From: Variovorax sp. PAMC 28711
Lineage (GTDB): Bacteria; Pseudomonadota; Gammaproteobacteria; Burkholderiales; Burkholderiaceae_C
Reading direction: 5' to 3'
Length of the DNA stretch: 64,000 nucleotides
Assembly: GCF_001577265.1 (NCBI RefSeq)
Contig: NZ_CP014517.1
Location: forward strand, 2,595,001-2,659,000
The position numbers and the translations under genes were made by a program. Each line of letters opens with the position of its first letter. The first letter of the stretch is position 1. Below are positions 38,278 through 46,026 of this stretch, piece by piece. The notes beneath the pieces were generated by a model. That model was given only the letters and a program-made list of their open reading frames with translations. It was not told the origin of the DNA and ran no database searches.

Positions 38278-38979
38278 ATGGCAAATATCCTCGTGGTCGA
38301 CGACGAGCTGGGCATTCGTGACCTGCTCTTCGAAATTCTCAATGACGAAGGCCACAACGTGGAACTCGCGGAGAACGCTGCCGAGGCGCGCGCCGCGCGG
38401 CAACGCGCGCGGCCGGACCTCGTGCTGCTCGACATCTGGATGCCCGACACCGACGGCGTCACGCTGCTGAAAGAGTGGTCGACGGCGGGCCTGCTCACGA
38501 TGCCCGTGGTGATGATGAGCGGCCACGCCACCATCGACACCGCCGTTGACGCAACGCGCATCGGCGCCTTCGCGTTCCTCGAAAAGCCCATCACCATGCA
38601 GAAGCTGCTGAAAGCCGTGGAGCAGGGACTCGCCCGCGAGAGCGCACGTCGCGCGGCGGCCAGCGTGGTGCCGGCGGCTGCCAGCAACAGCTTCGCGGCG
38701 GCGGTCACGACGGTGAACGACAGCGCGATGATGCCGACCCCGCTGCAGGCCGTGGTGGTCGATGCCGGTCCGCAGTCGAACCAGAGCTTCGACCTCGACC
38801 GTCCGCTGCGCGATGCGCGCGATGGCTTCGAGAAGGCGTACTTCGAATTCCATCTCGCGATGGAAAACGGTTCGATGACCCGCGTGGCCGAGAAAACGGG
38901 TCTCGAGCGCACGCACCTGTATCGCAAACTCAAACAATTGGGCGTTGATCTTTCGAGAGGTCGGCGCAGCGCTGTATAA
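38278..38979 (+). CDS. Short NtrX-like response regulator lacking the AAA+ domain
   Basis: A 233-residue protein. The receiver domain (residues 1-125) has DD at 8-9, phosphorylatable Asp52 and the Lys in FLEKPIT. A ~60-residue low-complexity Ala/Ser/Val linker follows, then a C-terminal Fis-type DNA-binding domain (MTRVAEKTGLERTHLYRKLKQLGVD). Full NtrX is about 450 residues, with a sigma54-interacting AAA+ ATPase between these two parts; that domain is absent, so activation of sigma54 promoters is not expected. It is coupled by position to the NtrY-like kinase. The stop codon TAA lies inside the TATAAT promoter element of tRNA-Phe. Confidence 0.9.
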   Translation: MANILVVDDELGIRDLLFEILNDEGHNVELAENAAEARAARQRARPDLVLLDIWMPDTDGVTLLKEWSTAGLLTMPVVMMSGHATIDTAVDATRIGAFAFLEKPITMQKLLKAVEQGLARESARRAAASVVPAAASNSFAAAVTTVNDSAMMPTPLQAVVVDAGPQSNQSFDLDRPLRDARDGFEKAYFEFHLAMENGSMTRVAEKTGLERTHLYRKLKQLGVDLSRGRRSAV

Positions 38980-38980
38980 T
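38975..38980 (+). promoter_or_regulatory. -10 element of the tRNA-Phe promoter
   Basis: A perfect TATAAT at 38975-38980, overlapping the stop codon of the upstream regulator gene and 17 nt before tRNA-Phe. The best -35 (TTTCGA at 38951-38956, 18 nt spacing) is poor. Confidence 0.5.
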
Positions 38981-38997
38981 CTGAGGCTGCATTCCAT

Positions 38998-39073
38998 GGC
39001 CCGGTAGCTCAGTTGGTAGAGCAGCGGATTGAAAATCCGCGTGTCGTTGGTTCGATTCCGACCCAGGCCACCA
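38998..39073 (+). tRNA. tRNA-Phe (GAA anticodon)
   Basis: A 76-nt tRNA with anticodon loop TTGAAAA, GCGGA/TCCGC anticodon stem, T-loop TTCGATT and encoded CCA. The acceptor stem is GGCCCGG against CCAGGCC, which leaves a C-A mismatch at the fifth pair. An intrinsic terminator follows immediately. Confidence 0.95.
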
Positions 39074-39078
39074 GATAC

Positions 39079-39113
39079 AAAAAGCCCGCTGTCCCTCGAC
39101 AGCGGGCTTTTTT
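39079..39113 (+). terminator. Intrinsic terminator after tRNA-Phe, probably bidirectional
   Basis: AAAGCCCGCTGTC (39081-39093), loop CCTC, GACAGCGGGCTTT (39098-39110), then more T. A-runs before and T-runs after mean it can also stop transcription of nadE from the opposite strand. Confidence 0.93.
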
Positions 39114-39134
39114 CATGGCGATTTCAAGGCGGGC

Positions 39135-39956
39135 TCAGGGCTCGACCGGCAAGGCCCGCTTGTGCGCGCTCTTGCGATGCGTCGACAGAATGGTCGCCTC
39201 GGCTTCCGGCGACACCGCCTTGCCTTCGAGGAAATCGTCGATCTGCTCGTAGCTCACCCCGAACGCATCCTCGTCGGGCTTGCCCGGTACGAGCGACTCG
39301 AGGTCGGCCGTCGGAACCTTGTAGACGAGTTCATCGGGCGCACCGAGCCACTGAGCGCAGGCACGCACGCGGCGCTTGTTGAGGCCGGTGAGCGGTGTCA
39401 CGTCGGCCGCGCCGTCGCCGAACTTGGTGAAGAAGCCCATCAGCGCTTCGGCTGCGTGGTCGGTTCCGATCACGAGACCGTCGTGCGCGCCGGCGACCGC
39501 GAACTGGGCAATCATGCGTTGGCGTGCCTTGATGTTGCCGAGCACGAAGTCTTCATGTGCCGCATCGCGAAAGGCGAGATCGCCCGCTTTCAATGCAGCC
39601 AGCATGCCGTCCGCAGCGGGCTGGATGTCGACGGTGAGGGTGCGGTCGGGCTTCATGACGACGAGCGAGCGCTGGGCTTCGGCCTCGTCCTTTTGCACAC
39701 CGTAGGGCAACCGCATCGCGATGAAAGTGCACGGATAGCCTTCGCTGCGCAGGCGGTCGACCGCGCGTTGCGCGAGGCACCCGGCGGTCAGCGAATCGAC
39801 GCCGCCGCTGATGCCCAGCACCAGCGTCTTGAGGCCGCTCTGTCGCAGGTAGCCCGCGAGAAAAGCCGTGCGCCGCTCGATCTCGGTCGCGGCATCGAAC
39901 ACCGGTTCGACCTGAAGGGTCGCAATGATCTTTTTTTGTTCGTCGCTCATGGTCAT
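39135..39956 (-). CDS. nadE: NAD synthetase, ammonia-dependent type
   Basis: A 273-residue NadE, the last enzyme of NAD synthesis, which amidates deamido-NAD with ammonia and ATP. The P-loop SGGVDS within LVLGISGGVDSLTAGCLAQRA, GTDHAAEALMGFFTKFGDGAADVTPLTGLNKRRVR and the short C-terminal helix are typical; no N-terminal glutaminase domain is present. The start is ATG 39956 (a second ATG at 39950 is possible). It lies 8 nt after pldA and appears to be the last gene of a five-gene minus-strand unit, closed by the terminator at 39079-39113. Confidence 0.94.
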   Translation of the reverse strand: MTMSDEQKKIIATLQVEPVFDAATEIERRTAFLAGYLRQSGLKTLVLGISGGVDSLTAGCLAQRAVDRLRSEGYPCTFIAMRLPYGVQKDEAEAQRSLVVMKPDRTLTVDIQPAADGMLAALKAGDLAFRDAAHEDFVLGNIKARQRMIAQFAVAGAHDGLVIGTDHAAEALMGFFTKFGDGAADVTPLTGLNKRRVRACAQWLGAPDELVYKVPTADLESLVPGKPDEDAFGVSYEQIDDFLEGKAVSPEAEATILSTHRKSAHKRALPVEP

Positions 39957-39964
39957 GGATGGCC

Positions 39965-41140
39965 TCAGAAGTCCACCAGGCTCAGCCCGACGTTGAGCAC
40001 GGTGCGTTTGCGGTTGTAGTCGACCAGCGTGTCGCCGTAGCCATGGAACAGCTGCGTGTGAAAGCGCAGGTTGCTCTTGGTCGGATCACCAATCGCCTTG
40101 AGCCATTCGAGGCGGATCGAGCCGCGGCCGCTGTCACGCAGGTTGTTGCGCACCGTCACGCCGAGCTGGTTATCGCGATTCAGGTTCCAGCGCGCGGTGA
40201 CTTCGGCGCGACCGATGTACTCGGCGATGTCCGGGTTGTCGTCGCTCTTGGCGCTTTCGTTCAGGCGCTGCCAGATGCGGCCGGTGACGGTGAAGCGATC
40301 GTCCAGCTCCATGCCGCCCATGAGGTACACCCGGTTCCAGCTGCGCGAGTAAGGCAGGCTCTGGCCGTTCGACTGGTGCACCAGGCCGAGGCCCGCATAC
40401 CGCCAGCGCCAGCCGCCCGGCAGCTTGAAATCCGTCGGGTAGACGTACATGACCTCGGGCTCATGGTCGGTGGTGCGGAACGGCCGCGAAAGGTCGCCGT
40501 TGAAGAGCTGCCAGGTCGATTGCTGGCTGTAGCCGAACCAGAGCGAATCCTTCTTCACCGGATCGTCCTTGGTGAGGATGCCCTGGGCCAGCTTGGTGCG
40601 CACCGACAGGCCGATGCGCATTTCGTTGGCCTGGTAGTCGATGGCCGTGCCGGTGTGGCCTTCCGCCGGCGAGGTCGGCGTGTCCGGCTTCTTCGTGGCG
40701 GCCGAGAACGACACGCTGAGCGGCCGGTAACCGCGGAAAGTGAAGGTGCCGCAGTCGCTGCCGTTTTCCAGTTCCCAGAAGCGCGAGAGCGTCGAGTACT
40801 GGCGGTCGCGGCAGCCTTCTTCGGTGCTCACCGAGACCACGCGCGTCGCGGGCACCGAGGCGTCGACCGGTGGCGCCGGCTGCGTGCTGGCGAGCACAGG
40901 CGGCGCCGACCCGACGGCGGCGGCAGGCAGCGATTGCTGCTGTGCCCAACGGTCGTAGCAAGCGAGGCGCGCCTCGTTGCTGCCCGCGAGGGCGCTGCAC
41001 TGCTGCCAGGTGAGTTGGGCGCTTGCGAGCGGGCTCGCCGGCTTGTCGGCGGGCTGCGCATGGGCGCTTGCCATGCCGAGCCCGGCGCCAAGCGCCATCA
41101 GGATGCGTGTGTGTCGTTTCGTTTCGTTCATTGCGTTCAT
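39965..41140 (-). CDS. pldA: Outer-membrane phospholipase A (PldA/OMPLA) with an N-terminal extension
   Basis: About 391 residues. A signal peptide (start ATG 41140, or 41131) is followed by an extra ~90-residue region rich in Ala/Pro with WQQCSALAGSNEARLACYDRW, and then the 12-stranded OMPLA barrel. The catalytic His and Ser lie in GLVHQSNGQS, with the downstream SRSWNR block as in E. coli PldA. The enzyme hydrolyses outer-membrane phospholipids and is calcium dependent in known members. E. coli PldA is about 290 residues, so the N-terminal Cys-containing segment is extra. The start overlaps the preceding stop by ATGA; nadE follows after 8 nt. Confidence 0.92.
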   Translation of the reverse strand: MNAMNETKRHTRILMALGAGLGMASAHAQPADKPASPLASAQLTWQQCSALAGSNEARLACYDRWAQQQSLPAAAVGSAPPVLASTQPAPPVDASVPATRVVSVSTEEGCRDRQYSTLSRFWELENGSDCGTFTFRGYRPLSVSFSAATKKPDTPTSPAEGHTGTAIDYQANEMRIGLSVRTKLAQGILTKDDPVKKDSLWFGYSQQSTWQLFNGDLSRPFRTTDHEPEVMYVYPTDFKLPGGWRWRYAGLGLVHQSNGQSLPYSRSWNRVYLMGGMELDDRFTVTGRIWQRLNESAKSDDNPDIAEYIGRAEVTARWNLNRDNQLGVTVRNNLRDSGRGSIRLEWLKAIGDPTKSNLRFHTQLFHGYGDTLVDYNRKRTVLNVGLSLVDF

Positions 41141-41580
41141 TGCGATTGACCTGTTCTCCTCAACACGAATGGATGCGTGCTGTCGTCGGCAGCGTTGCGC
41201 CAGGTTCCCGTGAATTCCTTGCCGCACGACCCCGGCTCCATCCGGCCCAACCAGACGCCGCTGATGCGGTGCCCGTCTTGCGATTCGTCGATGGCTAGCT
41301 GGCCCTCATCGTCGATGTCGCCGGCCAGCTGCGCCACGGTTGCGCCCGGCGTGCGTGTGATGGTGCCACGCACGCCTTCGTAGTCGGGATGCTTGCCGAG
41401 CCGCACGGCGGCGACCGCCGGCAGTCCGTCGAAGCGCGCTTCCCATTGGCCGTAGAGCGCCGTCGTCGGCATTTCCTGCGCGCTCGCGGGACAGTCGGCC
41501 GCCACAGGGATCTGCTGCGCACAAGCCGTGCCAAGCACGCCAAAAACGGCGATCAGAACAGCCGTGGAAAAGCGCTTCAT
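41137..41580 (-). CDS. Small exported protein of unknown function
   Basis: A 147-residue protein starting at ATG 41580 with a signal peptide (MKRFSTAVLIAVFGVLGTACAQQ). The Cys in GTACAQ is not in a good lipobox, so a plain Sec signal with cleavage near AQQ is more likely. The mature part contains LYGQWEARFDGLPAVAAVRLGKHPDYEGVRGTITR and ends with GSCGKEFTGTWRNAADDSTHPFVLRR, a layout of small periplasmic beta-rich proteins. I do not recognise a family. It sits 5 nt after the glycosyltransferase-like gene and its stop overlaps the pldA start, so an envelope role linked to PldA is plausible. Confidence 0.75.
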   Translation of the reverse strand: MKRFSTAVLIAVFGVLGTACAQQIPVAADCPASAQEMPTTALYGQWEARFDGLPAVAAVRLGKHPDYEGVRGTITRTPGATVAQLAGDIDDEGQLAIDESQDGHRISGVWLGRMEPGSCGKEFTGTWRNAADDSTHPFVLRRTGQSQ

Positions 41581-41585
41581 GGACG

Positions 41586-42374
41586 TCAGACCTTCAACCA
41601 CGGAACGGCGCGCCGGACGATGTCCCGGATCATTCGTTTCTTTTTTTCGGCCGACGACGAATAGTCCTTGCTCCCGTGGCCGGCGAGCCCTTCGAACACG
41701 GGCTCGCGCGGCAGGCGGTTCAGCATCACTTCGCCGGTGCCTCGCCGGGTCGCCAGGCGGTAGAAGAACCACTCGACGAACTCGCCGCGGCGCTCGTCGA
41801 ATTCGTCGAGGTGCCCGCGCACGTACTTGTCCCAGAAGCGAAGCCTGAACATGAAGAAGCGGGTGTCCGCCCGGCGGCCGGTGACAGGTCGGCGCAGCCA
41901 TTCGTTGATCGGATGGTCCTTTACGTCGCACAACAGATCGAAATGCCGCGTCACGGATTGCACGAGCGCCGTGAGATTCGTCAGCGGCAAGCGTCCCGTG
42001 AGCTTGGCCAGGTAGACGGATTCCTTGGCCAGCGTGGAGCGTTCGATCCCGCGTTCCAGCAACAACATTTCGCCGTAGCTCTTCCCGAGGTGCGGCGCGA
42101 AGTCGTTCAGGTCCAGCGAGATCAGTTCGATCTGCACATCGGGGGCCACGCTCGCGGCCAATTGCGCGAACTTGTCGAGCGGCCACCCGGAGTTGTCGAT
42201 GAAGACGAAGCGTTTGAATCCGGGGTGGGCGTTCAGGTAGTAAGCCAGGGTGTCCAGGTAGTCGGTCTCCCGCTGCACCGGATCGGCGATCGACACGTCG
42301 GCCAGCGCGTTCGGCCGGATGGACGCGGACAGCAGCAGGCAAACGTCGCCGGGTTCGATGAGGTGTTGGCGCAT
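41586..42374 (-). CDS. Putative glycosyltransferase-like protein, uncharacterised
   Basis: A 262-residue cytoplasmic protein without signal peptide. Segments such as VCLLLSASIRPN, DYLDTLAYYLN, FVFIDNSGWPLDKF, GKSYGEMLLLERGI and ESVYLAKLTGRLPLTNL recall a family of poorly characterised polysaccharide-related glycosyltransferases in which an (F/I)DNSG motif, a K-x-YGE block and a KxTGR block are conserved. No DxD motif in a clear context was found. The C-terminal tail is basic and Ser-rich. It follows rep after 38 nt and precedes the small exported protein by 5 nt. Assignment is from memory of motif order and is uncertain. Confidence 0.5.
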   Translation of the reverse strand: MRQHLIEPGDVCLLLSASIRPNALADVSIADPVQRETDYLDTLAYYLNAHPGFKRFVFIDNSGWPLDKFAQLAASVAPDVQIELISLDLNDFAPHLGKSYGEMLLLERGIERSTLAKESVYLAKLTGRLPLTNLTALVQSVTRHFDLLCDVKDHPINEWLRRPVTGRRADTRFFMFRLRFWDKYVRGHLDEFDERRGEFVEWFFYRLATRRGTGEVMLNRLPREPVFEGLAGHGSKDYSSSAEKKKRMIRDIVRRAVPWLKV

Positions 42375-42412
42375 ACGCAGGTCGGGTTTTGAGCAGGCGC
42401 TCTACAACAAGT

Positions 42413-44521
42413 TCACGGCGCCGCGGCGGCGGCTGCCGCCGCGGCCGCATTGTCTTGCGCCTTGCGTGCGAACTCGGCACGCAGTGCCTTGAGCTTCTCG
42501 CGCGGGTCTTCTTTCGCGGTCGCCTTGTCGAGCGCCATCTCGGCAATGAAGCGGCTCGGGATGCCGGCCACCATCTCGCGGCCTTTCTTTCGCTTCTTGG
42601 TCCAGCTCACCGCCAGGCTGCGCTGCGCGCGGGTGATGCCGACGTACATGAGGCGGCGCTCTTCCTGCAGGCGCGCGAGCGTGTCGTCGCTGATCTTCTC
42701 CTGCCGGCCGTTGTCGTCGTCGAGCTTGAAGGGCAGCAGGCCTTCGGTCACGCCGACCAGCATCACGTGCGGCCACTCGAGTCCCTTGGACGCGTGCAGC
42801 GTGGAGAGCGTGACGACGTTCTGGTCTTTTTCGCGCTCGCTGATGGTCGACAGCAGCGAGATGGTCTGCGCCACCTCGAGCAGGCTCTTGCGCTCGCTCT
42901 CGACGGTGGCGCCCGAGGTGTCGTCGATCTCGCCGCCGGCGCGGGCCGACATCCAGTCGCAGAACTCCATCACGTTGGTCCAGCGCGCGGCGGCGACCTG
43001 CTCGCTGTCCTCGCCGTCGTAGAGGTGCTTCTCGTAGTCGATTTCCTTCAGCCACTCCGTCATGAAAGCGCGCGAATCCTCGGCACCCATGATGCGGCGG
43101 GCGCGGTATTCGAGGTCGTTGATGTAGCGGCCGAATTCGTGCAACTGCTCGTGTGCGCGCTTGGCCATCACGCTGGGCAGCGACGGGCTGAAAAGCGCTT
43201 CGAACAGGCTCAGCTTGTACTGGCTCGCGAAGGTGCCGAGGCTGGCCAGCGTGGTATGGCCGATGCCGCGCTTGGGCGTGGTCACCGCGCGCAGGAAGGC
43301 CGGGTCGTCGTCGTTGTTGACCCAGAGGCGGAACCAGCCGCACAGGTCCTTGATTTCGGCCCGGTCGAAGAAACTTTGCCCGCCCGACACCTTGTACGGA
43401 ATCTGCGCCTTGCGCAGTGCCTGCTCGAACACGCGGGCCTGGTGGTTGGCGCGGTACAGCACCGCGAAATTGCGCCATTCGAGATGCTGCGTACCGGTCG
43501 AACTTTGCGTGATGGTTTCGCCGGCCCGCAGGCTCTGGATGCGGGCCACCGTGCGCTCGGCTTCGTGCGCTTCGCTGTCGGCATCGATCACGCGCACCGG
43601 TTCGCCTTCGCCCAGTTCGCTGAACAGTGTCTTGGGAAACAGCTTCGGGTTTGGCCCGATCACGTTGTTGGCCGCGCGCAGGATCGCGCTGGTGCTGCGG
43701 TAGTTCTGCTCGAGCTTGATGACCTTCAAGTTCGGGTAGTCGATCGGCAGCTTCTTCAGGTTGTCGAGCGTCGCGCCGCGCCAGCCGTAGATCGACTGGT
43801 CGTCGTCGCCCACCGCAGTGAAATGGCCGCGCTCGCCGACCAGCGCCTTCAGCACGTCGTACTGCGTGGCGTTGGTGTCCTGGTACTCGTCGACCAGCAC
43901 ATGGCCGAGGGCGGCCTGCCACTTGGCGCGCACGTCGTCGTGGTCGCGCAAGAGCTTGAGCGGCAGGCCGATGAGGTCGTCGAAGTCGACGCTCTGGTAG
44001 GCGGTCAGGCGCTCTTCGTAGCGGCCCATGATGGTGGCGGTGACACGTTCGTTGTCATCGGCGGCCTGGGCCAGCGCCTGCGCCGCGTTCAGGCCCGCGT
44101 TCTTCCATTTGCTGATGGTCCATTGCCAGATGCGCGCCGTGGCCGCATCGGTGGTGCCGCCCGCGTCTTTCAGGATGCGGGTGACGTCGTCGCTGTCCAG
44201 GATGCTGAACTGCGGCTTGAGGCCGAGCACGGCGCCGTCCTCGCGCATCATGCGCACGCCCAGCGCGTGAAAGGTGCACACCACGACATGCTTCGCGTCG
44301 CGCCCGATCAGGCCCTTGGCGCGCTCGCGCATTTCGGCAGCCGCCTTGTTCGTGAAGGTGATCGCGGCGATGCGTTTGGGGGCCATGCCGGACTCGATGA
44401 GCCGGCCGATCTTGTGCGTGATGACGCGCGTCTTGCCCGAGCCGGCACCGGCCAGCACGAGGCAGGGCCCGTGCAGGTAGTTGACCGCTTCTTGTTGCGC
44501 GAGATTGAGACCGGAAGACAT
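42413..44521 (-). CDS. rep: Rep/UvrD-family ATP-dependent DNA helicase
   Basis: A 702-residue SF1 helicase. Motif I AGAGSGKTRV, motif Ia TFTNKAAAEM, motif II VDEYQDTN, motif III GDDDQSIYGWRGA, motif IV region LEQNYRST, motif V LSTLHASKGLEWPHV and motif VI YVGITRAQRSL are all present. Lack of a UvrD-type long C terminus and the NLAQQEAVNYLHGPCLVLAGAG start favour Rep, which removes protein blocks ahead of the replisome. The protein ends with a run of about ten Ala. It starts the rep-nadE minus-strand group and is divergent from the cardiolipin-synthase-like gene at 44637. Confidence 0.9.
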   Translation of the reverse strand: MSSGLNLAQQEAVNYLHGPCLVLAGAGSGKTRVITHKIGRLIESGMAPKRIAAITFTNKAAAEMRERAKGLIGRDAKHVVVCTFHALGVRMMREDGAVLGLKPQFSILDSDDVTRILKDAGGTTDAATARIWQWTISKWKNAGLNAAQALAQAADDNERVTATIMGRYEERLTAYQSVDFDDLIGLPLKLLRDHDDVRAKWQAALGHVLVDEYQDTNATQYDVLKALVGERGHFTAVGDDDQSIYGWRGATLDNLKKLPIDYPNLKVIKLEQNYRSTSAILRAANNVIGPNPKLFPKTLFSELGEGEPVRVIDADSEAHEAERTVARIQSLRAGETITQSSTGTQHLEWRNFAVLYRANHQARVFEQALRKAQIPYKVSGGQSFFDRAEIKDLCGWFRLWVNNDDDPAFLRAVTTPKRGIGHTTLASLGTFASQYKLSLFEALFSPSLPSVMAKRAHEQLHEFGRYINDLEYRARRIMGAEDSRAFMTEWLKEIDYEKHLYDGEDSEQVAAARWTNVMEFCDWMSARAGGEIDDTSGATVESERKSLLEVAQTISLLSTISEREKDQNVVTLSTLHASKGLEWPHVMLVGVTEGLLPFKLDDDNGRQEKISDDTLARLQEERRLMYVGITRAQRSLAVSWTKKRKKGREMVAGIPSRFIAEMALDKATAKEDPREKLKALRAEFARKAQDNAAAAAAAAAAP

Positions 44522-44636
44522 GGAGACCGAGCGGGAAACCGCGAGCAGAAACGCCTGGGCGCAAAGCGCTCGATGATACGGGCGAGTGTCGGACGAGGCG
44601 GGTTGTAAGGGCGTGTTAAGACCGGTAATTCATTCG

Positions 44637-45947
44637 ATGCATGTCATGCAAAAAACGAGACACCCTTTCAAGATCGCCTTCTGGACCGCGCTGCTCACCA
44701 TGGCCGCGACGGTGCTGGTGCTGAACTTCATCCCGGGCGAGAAAAAGATCGACCAGCACGTGTCGCGCGAATACGGCCTGCACGACCCGCAGTTCCGTCG
44801 CGCCATGAGCGTGCTGCTCGGTCCATCGATCGTGCAGGGCAATCGCTTCGAGGCCTTGCTGAACGGCGACCAGATCTTTCCGCCGATGCTCGCGGCCATT
44901 CGCGGTGCGAAAGAAAGCATCACCTTCGAAACCTATATCTACTGGTCCGGTGACATCGGCAAGGCGTTCGCCGATGCGCTGGCCGAGCGGGCGCGCGCCG
45001 GCGTCAAGGTGCATGTGCTGCTCGACTGGGTCGGCAGCGCGAAGATCGACGACAGCTTCCTCGAGGAAATGGAGAAGGCCGGCGTCGAGATCCGCAAGTT
45101 CCACAAGCCGAGCTGGTACGACATCGCGCGCATGAACAACCGCACCCACCGCAAGCTGCTGGTGGTCGATGGTGCGGTCGGTTTCACCGGCGGCGTCGGC
45201 ATCGCGCCCGAGTGGACCGGGAACGCGCAGGACCCCGCGCACTGGCGCGATTCGCACTTCAAGGTGGAGGGCCCGGTGGTCGCGCAGATGCAGGCCGTGT
45301 TCATGGACAACTGGGTCAAGGTGTCGGGCGAGGTGTTGCACGGCCAGCGCTACTTCCCGGCGCTTGCGCCGCGCGACGTGCCGGGCAACGACGAGCGCGG
45401 CGGCGCGCAGATGTTCAGCAGTTCGCCGTCGGGCGGCAGCGAAAGCATGCACCTCATGTACCTCCTCGCGATCACCGCGGCCGAGAAGACGATCGACCTG
45501 TCGAGCGCCTATTTCGTGCCCGACGACCTCACGCGCGATGCGCTGGTGGCGGCCGTGAAGCGCGGTGTGCGGGTGCGCATCATCACGCCGGGGCCGATCA
45601 TCGATGCGCAGTCGGTGCGCAACGCGTCGCGCGCGGGCTGGGGCCCGTTGCTGGAGGCCGGTGTGCAGATGCACGAGTACCAGCCGACGATGTTCCATTG
45701 CAAGGTGCTGGTGGTCGACGACTTCCTGGTGTCGGTCGGTTCCACCAACTTCGACAACCGCTCATTCCGCCTGAACGACGAGGCCAACCTCAACATCTAC
45801 GACACCGATTTTGCGAAGGCGCAGGTCGCGATCTTCGAGAACGACTTGCGGCACAGCCGCGCTGTCACGCTCGCGCAGTGGCAGAACCGCCCGTTGCAGG
45901 AAAAGGTCAAGGAGCACCTCGCCTCGCTGCTGTCGGCCCAGCTCTAG
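44637..45947 (+). CDS. Phospholipase D-type cardiolipin synthase (ClsB-like)
   Basis: About 436 residues with one N-terminal membrane segment (residues ~12-30) and two PLD catalytic motifs: NRTHRKLLVVDGAVGFTGG and FHCKVLVVDDFLVSVGSTNFD, each HxK with a downstream Asp. The first half contains ITFETYIYWSGDIGKAFADAL, the usual Cls signature. It would condense phosphatidylglycerol (possibly with phosphatidylethanolamine) to cardiolipin at the inner membrane. Two ATG candidates (44637, 44646) fit, and an in-frame GTG exists at 44586. It is divergent from rep. The next gene starts 79 nt after its stop. Confidence 0.85.
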   Translation: MHVMQKTRHPFKIAFWTALLTMAATVLVLNFIPGEKKIDQHVSREYGLHDPQFRRAMSVLLGPSIVQGNRFEALLNGDQIFPPMLAAIRGAKESITFETYIYWSGDIGKAFADALAERARAGVKVHVLLDWVGSAKIDDSFLEEMEKAGVEIRKFHKPSWYDIARMNNRTHRKLLVVDGAVGFTGGVGIAPEWTGNAQDPAHWRDSHFKVEGPVVAQMQAVFMDNWVKVSGEVLHGQRYFPALAPRDVPGNDERGGAQMFSSSPSGGSESMHLMYLLAITAAEKTIDLSSAYFVPDDLTRDALVAAVKRGVRVRIITPGPIIDAQSVRNASRAGWGPLLEAGVQMHEYQPTMFHCKVLVVDDFLVSVGSTNFDNRSFRLNDEANLNIYDTDFAKAQVAIFENDLRHSRAVTLAQWQNRPLQEKVKEHLASLLSAQL

Positions 45948-46026
45948 CGCTTTCACAAAACTGTCATCTCGCTCGGCCCTAATCGCCGGGCCCGCGCGCC
46001 GCGCGGGGAAATTACAGGATTTCCGG

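Noticed and set aside
42389..44608. A 739-codon plus-strand frame antisense to rep
   Set aside because: Shadow of the rep coding strand; the minus-strand frame has all helicase motifs.
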